Below are positions 1 through 13,600 of a stretch of 64,000 nucleotides of DNA, one piece after another (within the stretch, counting starts at the first letter, position 1; each line of letters opens with the position of its first letter). Location of the stretch: positions 434,001 to 498,000 of the forward strand of contig VIIQ02000033.1 of assembly GCA_007449985.2 (NCBI GenBank), given 5' to 3'. The translations under genes were made by a program, and so were the position numbers. Under the pieces are notes generated by a model. It made no database searches. It was not told the origin of the DNA and saw nothing but the letters and a program-made list of their open reading frames with translations. This DNA comes from Desmodesmus armatus (lineage: Eukaryota > Chlorophyta > Chlorophyceae > Sphaeropleales > Scenedesmaceae).

Positions 1-924
1 TGGCACTTTAGTCACAAGCACCCTCTCCTGACATCAAGTGAATGCCTTACATCAACAGCAGCGTGAGTGAGCATTGAGGGCCTTTATGTACATAAATTGC
101 ACATGTGGCTGCTCAGCATGCAGGACAGGTGCCTCCAAATTGCATCCTGCATGACTAAACTTGTGCATGCTGTGCTGTGTGCCTGCTGATGTTTGCAGGT
201 CTCGAGTGCTGTCAAAAAGCAGCAATAGGCAGCCAGGCAAGGGAATTGTCAGGCCTCCTACGAAGTGTGCATGTACATGCATGCATGGTTCACAACCACA
301 CGCATGCTGAAAGGATATATGTCAGCACACCTGCAGGACCTCTTGAGGCTGTCAGTTCCGGTGCTGTGAGTTGGTTTTGCCGTGCACAGCAGTAACAACA
401 GGCAGGCAGCAAACAAGGCAGCAGACAGGCCTTGGGTTAGTCGCACGTTGTGGTCCGACCAGAATTTGCGTCCCCACCCACACCACCAGTGGAAACTTCA
501 GAGGTGAACCTGCCACGTGGCACGCATGATGCTGCAACAGATGCACAACTTGTTGTTGCATGCAGTGCAGTGCATGTTTTGTTTTCGACAGTACTATGCC
601 ATTGGTGATGCCTGCTCAACTCCCAGTGCATGATTGCCATCAAGTGACTCCCCTGACATCTCTCATGGACCTTTGCTGCTGTCCTACTACTCACCTGCTT
701 CACATCCTGCAGATACCAACCGATATCCGTTTATACATAGTCCAACCATCGTAAAGCGGGGTGAGCAGCAAACACACAGCACAGGAGCAGCAACATCAGC
801 GGTTTCTGTTCACGTTTTTATGACGTTTCCAGCAAGCAGCTGCGGTGCTGACCATGTCCAGCAAATGAATGCATATATGGTAGCATCTGAACATGTTGAA
901 CCCGTTTTGCCCCACTCGACTCAC
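1..924. other. Left-edge interval with no resolved gene
   Basis: The minus strand of this interval should hold the downstream exons of the partial gene whose first exon lies at 925-993. I could not find an acceptor that continues that exon in phase 0. One minus-strand open stretch around 437-560 is rich in Ser, Gly and Thr and could be an exon, but its phase does not fit. No repeat or RNA gene was seen. Confidence 0.3.
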
Positions 925-993
925 CTCGGCGATGCACACGGCCATGAGGGCCACAATGACCAAAAGGCCTAGACAAGCCTTTACTTGCGCCAT
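925..993 (-). CDS. First exon of a putative secreted protein (partial gene)
   Basis: A minus-strand ATG at 993 opens 23 codons: a short polar start (MAQVK), then a hydrophobic core (CLGLLVIVALMAVCIA) and a terminal Glu. This has the form of a classical secretory signal peptide. The exon is followed directly by a canonical donor, GTGAGT, in phase 0. I infer the first coding exon of a secreted or membrane protein transcribed toward the left edge. The rest of the protein was not resolved, so its function is unknown. It is divergent from the permease gene that starts at 3062. A chance hydrophobic open stretch remains possible. Confidence 0.4.
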
Positions 994-2039
994 GTTTGCT
1001 TGATTTACAGTTAAAACAAGTTTAGTAGGGTTGCCGACGTAAATGTGGGTGCGTTTCCTTGCCGTTTCTGGTCAATGAAACATGCATGTCACGGCATGGG
1101 ACAGGAGACGGCCAGAACAGGACACAGTCTTTAATACATGGGCTGCCTTTGCAGTGTGCCTCCAGTGTTTTTGTCCTCTGCGCTACTTGTGCAATGTGCC
1201 TGCTGGTTTTGGTCAAAGCGCTTTGACCAGCTAGCTTGGCGTGCTTCCTCGGCCATTAATGACAACAAATCTGCGATACGTGTGCATACCTTCATCATAT
1301 CGGTGCATACGGGACAAACGCGCTATCTTGTTGAGTGAGCATCTAGTCCACCTGATGAGGCATACAGTGTCTATCTGCCCCTGTGCAATTGTGTATTTCT
1401 GCGTCGGGTATTGCAGAGGTAAGATGCGAGAAGAGCATCATCTTCGACTTCAGCAAAGTCAGCATTCAGCTCACTGCATCGCATTCTGCATGGCACTGTA
1501 CTGCCAGTCTGGGCAGCCTGCAGTGCCCAGTCCGGGCATATGCATATGCAGTACACAGGTAACATATCACTTTGACTTTGGGCGGAGTAGTCAGGCTCTG
1601 AGGATCCCTCTAGAAGGTGCTGAAAACGGTTGGCAACAGTTTCATGATCCTCATGGCATGGCCATCCTAGGACAGGCAGGTTCTGTACAGTGTACAAGCC
1701 TGTGCCAACAGGTAGGTACAGGTTGGTACTTATAGGCCTGGTGCCCAATCAAAACGTCACGCAGCTGTACAGCTGCATACACTTCACAACAAATTCAGTT
1801 TGCTCTTGTCCGCTGGTTCGAAGAGAAGGCAGAAGATGCCTGCATGCTAGCATAGCTGAAAAAGTTGCACCAGCACGCCCAACAGTTGCCTCCTACGGGG
1901 GGACATCAGCAGTGTCAGCACACATCTATGGGTGTGTCTGGACTCATTTGGGGGGACTGCCACCAGCTGGCACTGGCTTTTGTCTAGGTGACTGACGTTA
2001 TGTTGTCCACCTGATGAAACCGACTGCTGCTTGCTGTCA

Positions 2040-2099
<60 letters not shown>

Positions 2100-3061
2100 G
2101 CTGCCACTGCTGCTGCTGCTGCTGCTGCTGGCTGGGTAGCCCCTCAGGCATGCGCTGCTGGGCTGTCTTAGGCTGCCAGGCTATGTGTTTGAATTGCAAT
2201 CCACTCCCAGCATGATAGCTGCACGTGGGTTGGTCCTGCTGCGTGACAGCAATTGAGCCTCATAGCCTGATAAGTTCCGACCTCCAGCAGCACTGTGCCC
2301 CTCAGCTTATGCCTGAGCGGCACAGTGCTAGCTGGGTGCCACTGGCAGCACGTGCGCACGTTGTGCACGTTGTGTCTGTTGGATGAACAACATATCATCA
2401 TGACATTATGTTGATGCCACACCACTGTCCCCCCCCCCCAACCCACACCCAGCGCAATCTGCGGCAATGCTGCTGCAACAGTTGCAGTTGCGAGTTGTGC
2501 TTGTTAACATTACAGTTGCGCTTGCGAATTGTGCTTGTTTATGTGACCTCCTGCCGCCAGTTGGGTGGGCTTCCATTTGCTTTGACCCTGCAGGACCAAT
2601 GGCACCCAGCGGTCTTACTCTGCTTTCTTTGCAACGGATACGGACATCTTCAGCCTGAGCTTCTCTTAAGTTCGACAGTAGGATTGCGATGACCCCTTCG
2701 ATGATTTCCCGTGGATGCGTCGCAGTCGAGATCCTGGCATGTGCTTCATGTGCTGGTTGGCAGCGACCACGCGGTGAAGCGCATAAGATATCCAAGAACA
2801 TACAGAACAGATTATTCATCAACGCTCCGAAACCCTTCCTGACACCCTAGTAAGCATGGCACCCCATTACCATTACGTAACACGTTTGAAACAGCCCTAG
2901 TCAAGAATGAATGGTCATAAGCTCGTCTGTTTGCTGCAGTGCTTCTACCTTACCGCAGTGAGATGCTTTAAGTGACTGTTGTGCGCTAAAGCTGCCGCAA
3001 GGGCGACTACAGTCACTGGCAGAGCTGCGAGACCGCGCTTTGCGCTGACCGGACTGCCCCA
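994..3061. other. Intergenic region between divergent genes
   Basis: This 2 kb lies between the minus-strand signal-peptide exon and the plus-strand permease. It contains a CTG repeat (2041-2129) and otherwise unremarkable mixed sequence. No convincing exon, RNA gene or TATA-like core was identified. The 5' untranslated parts and promoters of both flanking genes must lie here. Confidence 0.4.
2041..2129. repeat. CTG trinucleotide microsatellite
   Basis: There are about 19 uninterrupted CTG units, a short break, then about seven more. It is not in any supported exon. The poly-Ser, poly-Gln and poly-Ala open frames across it are by-products of the repeat. Confidence 0.95.
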
Positions 3062-6000
3062 ATGGCTAAGCATGACCTCAAGAAGGGCAAGATGTCGGCA
3101 CGAACAGTGCTGCTCGGAGACTTCGACGCTAGTGTCGTGTGCAAGGTGGGCGGGCCTCATCCAAAAGCAATTGCTGTCGTGTCTTCACTGCAGCGTAGAG
3201 TGCAGCCTGTGACACGCGTCTTACCGCATGAATATGCAGAGTTCTTCTATCACGCTTGCCGCTGCTCGGGTTAGGGGCTCTGTTAGGCTCAGCAGATTGC
3301 AGCGGTACTGCACTCAGTGTGCATGCTGCATGATGCCAAGATCACACACATGGCCCAGAGAAGCCATGTTGGTGAACAAACAGTGCAATCGAGTCACGCA
3401 AGTCGACCGTACACCTGGCTCTGTTGAACCATCCCCACAACCCACTCACATATGCCCTTCCAGTTGCCTCACAGCCCTCTGCCCTATGCCCCTGCACTCC
3501 CTGCTGTCTCACCGCCTTCTCACCTCTCCCACCCGTGCCCCATCCCCTGCTTTCTCTCCCAGCCGAGGTGGCCCTACTGCATGGGTGGCAGGACGCATGC
3601 CCCACCCCCCTTCTACGGCCCCTACAAGCCTCTGGGCATCCTCACAGCTGCTGTCACTGGACTGCAGCATGCGCTGGCAATGTCAGCAGGCCTTGTGACA
3701 CCCCCCCTGCTCATTGGACAGCTGTCACCCGACCCAGCCACACGGACATGTAAGTGGAAACAGTCTGTGTGGAGCTTGTATGTCAGGGGCGCTAGCGTCA
3801 CGTATCAGCCCTGTTCCCTCCTGTCCTGCTGGCTGTGTGAATTGGTTGAATTTGTTCCCGTACAAGTATATGACAGTGTTCCTGCAGCCACAGCTGTTGC
3901 CAATGTGGATGGGGACGTGCCTGCCACTGCCACTGTCGATCATGATGTGCTGCTGTATCACCTTGCCACACACCTTATGGCAATCGGGTGTTGGATAAGG
4001 CGAGTAGGACCTCATGTCAGCACATCTCCCATGCTCTCCCTTGCTCTCCAGCTGTGCCACTCAAAGGCTGCCTCTTTCTACCTGCGTCTGAGCACTGCTG
4101 AGTGGATCTCCCCCCCTGTCTGTCCTGTTTTTTGTTTTGCACAGACCTCATTCAGGCAGCTCTCCTGGTGTGTGGCTTCATGACCTTCATCCAAGTGACA
4201 GGGGTTCGAATCCCCAAGAACATGTTCAGCAACTACCAGTGGGGTGCTGGGCTGCTGTCGGTGATGGGGGTCAGCTTTGCTAGCGTACCGCTGTTCACCA
4301 AGATCATAACTGCCCACATGGTGAGGAGAGCCTGGGTTCAGGCTGGGTTGAAGCAGGGTACAAACCATTACACTTGGCGAGTATAAAGCAGCGACAGGTG
4401 CAAGGTGCAAGACATCACCCGGCTAAGTGTTGCGTACCCTGCAAGGGCAGAAGCTCCTCACAACTTGCCAAGATTGTAAGCAGCTGCTATGACGACGAGT
4501 TGGCATTCTCACTCTGACACTGCAGACCAGCTGCAAACACGCTACAAAAGAGTGCCTTTGTAGCGCGTTTGCAGTGTGTATCTGCAGCAACGACTGCACG
4601 CAAGCGTTCTGCAGCAGCAGTCTGCTATGATATCTCACCACAGCAACGACTTAGTATGCTCCCCTCACTCCCCACTGCTGCTGCCTACAGGCTGCCGGAG
4701 GGACATTTGATGACATCTTTGGTCAGCTGCTGGGCACTACAGCACTGGTGTGCCTCTGGCCTTTCTTCCTGAGCTTCCTGCCTTACAGGTGACCTGATCC
4801 TCCCCCTGCCCCCAAGTTGGCCAACTTGACCAGGCCTCATAAACCCTATCCTGTTTTGACCAAACCCTAGCCTGACCTGATTGAACAGGTTGATGGTTAG
4901 CCCTGATTGTATTTGTGGGACCCTCTGCTTTGTTACCGGTGCTGTGCTGACTGTTTCCTTGCTGCTGCTCTGCTCTCAAGTTTTCGACAGCATCCTTGCT
5001 CCTGCTCTGCTCTCATAGTTTTGACGGCTTCCTTGCTGCTGTTGTGCAGGGCCTTGCGCAAGCTCTTTCCGCCTATTGTGACAGGTAGGTGGGGCAGCAC
5101 GTTGATGTCATGTTTCAGTACTGAGCATCAAAGCGATGTCAGTGACAGGCAGAAAGTCTGCTTGTTCTAGTGCTTCTGCGCTGCATGTGCGTGTGCGTGC
5201 TTGTGTGACCCCAGCAGTTAGTACCGGCTTTCGCTGCAGTGTGACTGAGACTGGCTGAGGCAGTAGTGTTGCATATGAACTCACTGCTCATTTGCATGCA
5301 TGGTGCAACACTGTCGTAGTTACCTCGGGGAGTGACGGAGTGCATGAGCAAGCATTAAAGAAAGGCGATGGTGGGGCTTTGTGCGTGTTGGTTCGTCTGT
5401 GCTGCAGGTGTGACAATCTTCCTGATTGGAGTGCACCTCACTGCAGCAGGCTTCAAGGTGAGCAGGCACGGGCCAGCAGCAGCAGCAGCTACAGCAGCTA
5501 CAGCAGCAGCAGCAGCAGCTTTAAATCACCTCGTGAGTTGCAGCTGTGAATGTACAAGGGCTGGGTTGCCAGCCGCTCTGTTATCCTACCTGATGAGCGA
5601 AACGGATGTCGCTCCTATCCTTGGCACTAGCAAGCTAGTCAGGGCTCATGAAGGCCTGGTGCTTGTCATACAACAAAGCAACAAAGTCACTACTGTGGCG
5701 GCCACAGTAGTAATATACACCTAACTTTATTTTTGCTTCTGCTGTTGTGTTTCTTCCGCAGTACTGGGGAGGAGGAGCCTTCTGGTGAGCTTGAGGTTGC
5801 TAGAACACAGGGGGTGCCGGGGGGTGGGGGAGAGATCTTTGCTGGGCTTCTCAACATGAATGGTTCAGGGAATGGGGTGGCCTACACCCTTTGGTCCTCT
5901 ATGACACAGGGGTGCCCGGGGGGAGGGGGGGTGCTGGCCCCTCTAGACGGTGCCTGGCCTCAACATGAAGGCTCGCATGTTTTTACAGGGTGTCCATTGG

Positions 6001-9000
6001 GTGCCGACAAGTCTCCACACAGCTCACACTTGCAGTCCATGAATGTGCCCCGCTGCCGTGTGTGGCCTTCTCACTGCATGCACTTGCACACATGCTTCAA
6101 AGTCACTGCCAGTTTGTCCATAGCCCGTTCGGCACCTTTGTGCCCAGCACACCCAGTGCCTCACAGAGTGAACCCTGTGAACCTCACTGTGTGTCCTGCA
6201 GTGGCCAGAACTACCAGCACGGGCCGGTTGCCACAGCCAACTGCACCATTCCACTGAAGAATGGCACGCTGGTGACAGCCAGGTGCTTCAACGCAGATGC
6301 TGCACCCATGTGCACACGCAACGGTGACGTTGTGCTGCCCTTTGGAAGTGCACCATACGTTGGCATGGGGATGATGGTAAGCGGCAGCTGCGATATGTGG
6401 TGGTTATTCAAAACGTGCCAACTTATCATTGATCTTGCATTGATACATGTTTGTCGCTGGTGAATGCCACCTTCGACCTTCAGCCGTTGCTGTTGCAAAC
6501 AACAAGGACCCAAGGCCTGACAACCCAACATGCGCGAAGCAGGGGGCCACGCACTCGTAATGGCTGCGCTTACCCGTGTTATCTTGTGCCTGTGCAGGTG
6601 TTCTGCCTGATCATTATCATCGAAATATTTGGCAGCCCTTTCATGCGCAGCGCCGCGATCGTCTTCGCATTGCTCATCGGGACAGCAGTGGCCGCAATCG
6701 CGACTGTGGACGGCAAGCGTTTCTTCAACGGCAAGAACATCGCATCTGCACCTGCGTTCACGTTCCTTTGGGTCAAGCGCTTCCCGCTAGGTGAGCTTCA
6801 AGGGGCCTCGGCGAGCGGAGCCCGGCGCTTGCCTGGTTCCGCAGCAGGGTATCATGGTTTTTGATTGTTGAACAGCTGCTCTGTTGAGCCCACAACATAG
6901 TGTGATGTGCAAGTCACTGACAACTTGATCGGTGCTTGCATGGCTGCTGTGCCGCAGGCTTTTACCCTGCAGCCATCCTGCCTCTGATCATTGTCCTAAC
7001 AATCACATCCGTCGAGACGGTAAGCGTTCAGCTAGCTTGTGAGGTCTCTCAGCAGTGTGTTGACACAGGGAGTGCGCAAACAGACAGCTGGCATGTCAAG
7101 CCCTGCCACCACAGTCAGCATGAATTGCTGTCAGCAGCAGCAGCTGCATGGTGCTCATGATGTGCAGCCATTGGTGTTGCTGTGGTTCCATGTCCAAACG
7201 TTCTGTGTGACAGGCAGGGTGCACGGCAGGACAGCCCTGCCGGCAGCACAAAAAATCCGTGCCAGGGTGTCCAGCTACAGCTCTAGACAACAAGCCAGCA
7301 AGCTGTTCATGACGTTTCCCACATCAATGATCAAACATCCTGATGACACGTGTGGTCCATGCGGCGGAACGGATGCAGGTCGGTGATGTGACAGCTACTG
7401 CTGAGCTGTCGCTGCTACCTGTGGACGGACCTGACTTTGTCCGGCGCATCAGGGGAGGCATGTTCAACGATGCAGTGTCATGCCTCTTCAGCGCATTTGC
7501 TGGGTCCATGCCAATGACCACTTTCGCTCAGGTGCGTGGCGACCATCATTCAATCACAACCAAGCAGTCGATATGACCACAGTCAAGTGGCCTGCCAACA
7601 GGCTACATGGTTAGTCATGTTGAACCCTGCCACTGCAAGGACTAGGGTGACAGCCTAGTTGTGCGGATTGCTATACAACCACTGCGTGTGTGCCAGAGGC
7701 TGTGGGCTAAGGCCAAGCTTGTGGCTTGCGAGCACTGAAACCCCAAAGAGTATGCATGTATTCTTAGGGGCAGTGCTGACTATGACAGACTGGGTAGAAG
7801 CTTGATTAGAAGGAACAAGAGAACTCAAAGGTGGTGCATCCCTGTATGCTGAATGCTGTGGAGCACTGCCGGCAATACTGCATGATGTTTTCTGGCTTCC
7901 CCTTTCATCCTGCCACTGTCGCTGTCGCATCCACCTTGAGGCCTCCACTGCTGCCATTTATGTCTGCTGCTGCTGCTGCTGCTGCCCATTGCTCTTGCAG
8001 AACAATGGAGTGATCTCCCTCACTGGTGTTGCTTCCAGATGGGCCGGCTGGGGTGCGTCTGGTTGGCTGCTGCTGTTTGGACTCGTCGGCAAGTTTGGCG
8101 GCCTGGTGCTGAGCATTCCTGACTGCGTCCTGGGAGGAGCAACCAGCTTCCTTTTCTCCGCAGGTGAGCCAAACAGGGATGCTGGGGTTTGGGGTTTTGG
8201 TTTCAGGGTTAGGGGAGACAAGCGTGCTGTCTTCGGCATCACGATGTAACACATGTCTCTTCAACACCAGGCACATGCCATCGAGCCAGTGGAGGGTAAC
8301 AAACTGCTGCACCACATGCAGGGGCCCAAGAGCAGTGATGGTGGAGCAGTCCAGTCAGGAAACGGCCTAAACCCCACTTGTTGAACCCTTGACCCTCAGG
8401 GTCAAGTGATCCTCTATGCAGTGCGGCTCCTACCTTTTTGTGTTTGATGCCATGCTTGATGTGGACCACATGAACAGCTGTGTAGGGCATAGTCATGTAT
8501 GCTGCCCTTTTGATACGTGACTCACTCCCACACTGACACACTTTTTCACTCAATAACTAACTCAGTGACTCAATCGCCTGCTTCCTTGTGTTCATCCCTG
8601 CTGCAGTGACTGTGAGTGGCATCTTCAGCATGCGAAATTGCCATTTTGACTCATGACTCACTCGCTCACTGACACACTTACCAACTCACTCACTCACTCT
8701 CTCACTCGCTTGTTCTCATGCCTGCTGCAGTGACTGTGAGTGGCATCAAGATCTTCAGCATGCGCAATCGCCATTTTGACTCATGACTCACTCGCTCACT
8801 CACACACTTACCAACTCACTCACTCACTCTCTCACTCGTTTGTTCTCATGGCTGCTGCAGTGACTGTGAGTGGCATCAAGATCTTCAGCATGGGCAACGG
8901 CTTCATGACTCACTCACTCACACACTTACCAACTCACTCACTCACTCACTCACTCATCCGTTTGTTGTCATGGCTGCTGCAGTGACTGTGAGTGGCATCA

Positions 9001-10517
9001 AGATCTTCAGCATGGGCAATGGCTTCAGCAGGCGCAACCGCTTCATCATCTCCTGTGCTTTGGCACTGGGCATGGGCGTCACAATGGTCCCACAGGTGGG
9101 CTTTGGGGTTCAGGGTTTAGGGTTCAGGCCCGATGTATGAGTCACAATGGTTGCCGCAGGGGGGTTCAAAGCTGAGGGCGGGGTGATGCAGTTGCGCTTA
9201 GTCAGTAGTCAGTAGAGTGGAGAACAGGACAGGAGCAAACATGCCTTACGTGACAGCGGCGTCAGTTGAGTAAGGACTCCAGCAGCATTATGGAAGTGTG
9301 CAGGCACCACCCTGTGACGGGTATAAGGATATTTATCCCAGCCCCAAACACCCAACGCTATGTTGACAAAAGGGGCATGCGCACTCCACCCCCCCACCCC
9401 GCCTCCACACCATCGTTGCATGTTGGAAAAGTGGGGGCTTTTAAAGCCCGACTTCGGCAGCACCTGCATGTTGTGGTGACGCACCTCTATCCTTCTTTTG
9501 ACGGGTGTTTGTGTCCACGCTGCATGTGTCTGCTGCTGCAGTGGGCGAGCAACAACCTGTGGCCTGAGAACCCCAACGCCAGTGCTGCAGCAGTAGGAGC
9601 CCGCCTGGCAGTCATGCTGATTCTGGAGACAGGTGCGGTGTGGTACTGTGGTGCTGGAATGTCACAGGGGTTCAGGGTTTGAGGTTTAGAGTTCAAAGTG
9701 GAGTCACTGTATGTGGCGCGTGCACAGTAACTCCATCACACCAGGGGTAGCGAATGATTGCGAGACTGCAGCAGCAGCTGCAACGCGTGATGTTTGCACA
9801 GCTTGTTTCACAACACTCGCAAAGCACAGGGAAGGGAACTGGGAAGGCACAATTACCAGCAAAGCAGAACAGTGCAGTCGTCCAACCTAATTGCAGTCAG
9901 CCTGGGTCTGGCAGACCATATCAGCTATGCATGACCACATCTGCCTGTTTTCACCACAACATCTGCTGATGCTGCTGCTGTTTTCGCTGGTCGTTTCGTG
10001 GTCATGTTTGCCGGTGTGCAGGGTTTTGCGTGGGCGCCATTGTGGCGTTCATCCTGAACATGATCATGCCAGCAGAGTCTGATGTGGTCCCGTCAACTGC
10101 CAAGGAGGCTGGTGCTTTGGCTGACATGGAAGATCAGAAGGTGAGCAAGTCACAAACTAGGGTTTACGATGAGGCTAGGGGTGTGGGTTTAGGGTTTGAG
10201 TATCACGACAAAGCTCAAACCCCCTTCTTAGACACGGTGTCTCTGTAATGTGCTTATCTTTTGAGACGTTTTGCAAAAAGTAGGTGGACCTCATCAAAAA
10301 CTGCTCAGCAGTGCTACAGCCTTACCCATCAATGACTGCAAGGACTGACCACACCCCTCCGTGTTCCTGCTGCCCTTTGTTGCCACTGCTGCAGCTCCCC
10401 CAACCTGCTGCTGTTGTTGTCACCAGCCCAGACTCTACAGTGAGGTCTGATGATCAGGTGGACGTGACCGCACCCCCAGGGGTCCAGCTGTGGTCCAAAG
10501 ATACTGCACGCATCTGA
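3062..10517 (+). CDS. Uric acid/xanthine permease, NAT/NCS2 family (16 exons, complete)
   Basis: Predicted H+-coupled purine transporter of the plasma membrane, related to fungal UapA/UapC. Exons: 3062-3145, 3563-3749, 4145-4320, 4691-4788, 5050-5084, 5408-5457, 5762-5784, 6202-6376, 6598-6790, 6958-7019, 7379-7531, 8001-8163, 8983-9095, 9542-9632, 10022-10140, 10395-10517. All introns are GT-AG, every phase matches, and the product is 614 residues, close to the family's usual size. Family marks visible: LLGDFD near the N-terminus; the QH motif of the first membrane helix (Q63-H64); SVET-VGD with the substrate-binding Glu (about 360); and the NAT signature QNNGVISLTG starting at Q412, equivalent to UapA Q408/N409. 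A purine-uptake role follows from these residues; the choice of urate over xanthine is inference. Intron 12 and the 3' flank contain copies of adjacent exon edges. The ATG at 3062 is the only start in phase with exon 2 that keeps LLGDFD; an internal ATG at 3092 is less likely. Confidence 0.95.
8607..8982 (+). repeat. Three tandem copies of the start of permease exon 13 with CACT repeats
   Basis: The acceptor and first 25-40 bases of exon 13 (true copy at 8983) also occur at 8607, 8731 and 8861. Each copy is preceded by a CTGCTGCAG acceptor and followed by ACTCACTCACTC-rich DNA, with a period of 122-130 bp. Copies 2 and 3 keep the motif SGIKIFSM; copy 1 lacks one codon block. None reads on to the rest of the exon, so they look like truncated exon copies that offer decoy acceptors. 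Confidence 0.9.
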
Positions 10518-10655
10518 AGACTGGTCACTTTTCCCTCTTGGGGATGGTACTCAAGCAGCACAGCACAGCAGCTGTTGCGGTGCCCGTCAGGTTGACGTGA
10601 CTGCACCCCCAGGGGTCCAGCTGTGGTCAAAAGACCCTGCACGCATCTGAAGACT
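10455..10655 (+). repeat. Tandem duplication of the permease terminal coding segment
   Basis: The last about 20 codons and the stop of the permease (10455-10522) are repeated at 10588-10655 with a few substitutions; the second copy again encodes PPGVQLWSKDPARI and a stop. A third fragment of the same unit begins near 10700. The first copy is used as the end of the gene because it is continuous with exon 16. Confidence 0.85.
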
Positions 10656-13600
10656 GGTTGGTTTGACTCTTGGAGATGATGCTCAGCGCAGCACAGCACA
10701 GCACACAGCAGCTGTTGCGATGCCTGTCAGGAAGTACAGGCATCGTTCAGGTGCCCTGGACTGAACTGTTACTAACAGTGGGCCACCAGCACAGCGTGAA
10801 AAGCTGGGGGCAGGACTGGGACCTTGAGTTGAGGCCGTGAAGTGATCGCCACCCAATGACTGCTCAGCAGACAAGGGTGGCTGTACCAACTGTGGGGGCA
10901 TTCATTTTGTTGTGATTTGACTTGTTGTTGCTGGTACGGAGTTGTTCTGTTTTTACCTGTGATATATAGTGTGTGTGGCCCGTGCCGATCTTGTGAGAGC
11001 AGGTTGACCTGCATGCACAGTGTTTCTGCTGCGCAACCTGTTTGTTTGTGCACTGTGTCAATCCTGTGTGTATACGTGTACACCACGCTGCGCCCACCCT
11101 TCCGCATGGGGCGGTGTCTTTGCAGCAGTACTGCCGTACTACCAGTACGAAGCACCTGTTTTTTTGCAGCTGCCACAGTTTCATGCTCTGCATGCATCCC
11201 CTTTCAGGTCCCTTTGCAGCAGTTGCTCATGCGCTGTGATCCCTGTGTGTGTTTGTTGAGGTTCTTTAGGACCTGTGCTCCTGCGCGCTTGGGCAGCTTG
11301 ACTGCTGGCCACCATGGTGTTACTGTTACATGGTTCAGGCCGTGCCTGAACACACACCTTGTACGAAGCCACCAAGGCTCGCCGGGTACAGCATGGATCG
11401 GCTTTGAGGTCAGTGGCCTCACCTGGCGCCAGGTGCACCAGGGTTGAGGGGTTGGGTTTGAGACCTGGGTTTCGATTTGAGACCGTAAATCCTAAGCCCC
11501 CGGCTGCACCTGTGTATCTGGTCAACTTTGAGGTCGGCATCCTCAACTGGCGCCACCTGTATCTATTAGGCACTGATCAACGTGTGTGCTGGTGGGAATG
11601 GACATCAAACATTGTGTGCGTTGATTGGGTCACTGTGTTATGGGTTGAGAGCAGACTGCCAGCGATAGGTGGCTGTACCTGTAAATACTTTGTCTGGGTG
11701 CTGAGCAAAGTGTGTGTGTGTGTTTGTTGAGTCACTGCATGCTACACAGTGGGTTGGGAGGCAAACGCAAGCGGTGGTATCGCTCCTACTGCCAGTATCC
11801 GGGATACTGAGCGACATGTGTGTTTGTGTCTTTGGTTGAGTCTCTGCATGCTACGCACTGGGTTGGGAGGCAAATGCGAGCAGTGGTATCCTTGGGATTG
11901 AGCCCAAGGATACACGAAAGTCGCTTGCTGCTGTACTGCCATATGAGCAGGTTTGGGGCTTGGTTCAACCAAGCAAGTTGGGGTTGAGGGCGGGGGTCAA
12001 AACCCCAAACCCATCCGCCAGGCCGGGAGGGGAGGTGAGGTCATTGTTCAGCACTGGCCTGTATCCCAGCAGAGAGTCTGAAAATCCAACACCCGTTTTG
12101 CTCTGTGTGGACTACGGATGTTTTTTCATTAATACTGCTTTGGAGTTCATTGGTTGTTTGCCAAACAGCGCTAAGTTAGCACTGTATCAGCACTGTGTAA
12201 AGTTTTTGTTTTAGCTGTATGGTTGCCATCCAGTACTGCTGTTTGGTTGTTTTCCAGAACTGCTGTGTATGAGGGAGCCTGACGCCGACCACACTGTGTT
12301 GGAACTTCAGTTCCAGTCCAGTTTTACTTGGCGGGGGTGAATGCTGATCTGCCGGGGTGCTCAGCCTCTGGCTGATCTGTTACTAACACTAGCTAGTAGC
12401 AGTAGCTAGTGCTATAGCAGTAGCCAAGTGACAGCAGTCCACTGCTGCTACTGCTACGCTGTTATAGTGCACAGAGGTACGATACTACCACACTGACGCA
12501 CCATGCTCGCTTACGAAAGCTACCTCTTGAATGCCACCCACCAAGGTGTGCATATTACGCATGACTGTATCATCTTCGTCAAAGCTGTGTCAGGTGTAAC
12601 AGCTTGTGGAAGATAGTGGCTTTGCCACTGTAGGGGCCTGGTTTGCACTGACGGCCTTGCTGAAGACACCTACTTCTGTGATAGGATGCAGTCTGGGGAT
12701 ACATATGTCCATTACATTGAGGCTACAAGGTTGGTGTTTGACTGCCTTTGCTTGAGCTATAATTCCTCCCTGGCAGGCATCGGTGCAAGAGAAGGACCGT
12801 GGATCACACAGGGACGGCCAAACACCAACCTTGCAGGCTCACTTGCACTGGACATGGGCACTCAACAGCAGCAGCACAGCAACAGTGAGTGCAAGGACAG
12901 GCAAGAGATTGTCAAGTGCTGCTGGTTGCTGCCCAGCCGAGCCTCTACTAGTTGCCCGAACATGTAGTAACTGGACACATACTCTCTGTTGCTCTCACCA
13001 GGTAAGGACAAACATGCACACTAGGTGCATAAGCAACAGGGCTCAAGCGCCACCAGCATCTTATAGGGAAGGTGGGAATGGACACACACATGGGGCATTG
13101 ACTGCCAGCTTGCGGCAGTTGGCAAATCCACCACTGTTATCAAGACTGACTATTGCTGCTTATTACCACCTGGCTAGGTCAAAGCCATGCCAGCCCACCA
13201 GAGCCACACCAGGCCGCCTGGTGCGTTACAGGGCAGGCGCACCAAGCAAAGGGAGACAGCGGGATGTACCACAGACTCACAACCCCCCTACACCATCAGC
13301 TCACACCACATGAGAAGTGCTGCCATGCAACAAACCCCACAGCGTACCTAGCAAGCATTCAAACATGCAGCTGCATGCCTGGCACCGCTGTAATGTACAG
13401 GTCAGGAGTGCCACAACAATAATGATTGGCTGTCCAACTCTTCTCCTTGGGTTAGGGTTGAGACACCCCAGCCTCGCACGATCCCAACCCCCCAAAAAAC
13501 ACGATCCCTGCAGTATAATGCTACAACCGTGCGGCAAGCAGAGCAACTTACTTGTGATGAGTCAGCTCTCACTCACTCATGGCTCTCAGTCACACTATCC

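Noticed and set aside
437..560. Second exon of the signal-peptide gene
   Set aside because: No acceptor gives phase 0 continuity with the donor at 925.
12361..12470. A mobile element end with ACTAGCTAG inverted motifs
   Set aside because: The repeats are short and no target duplication or second terminus was found.
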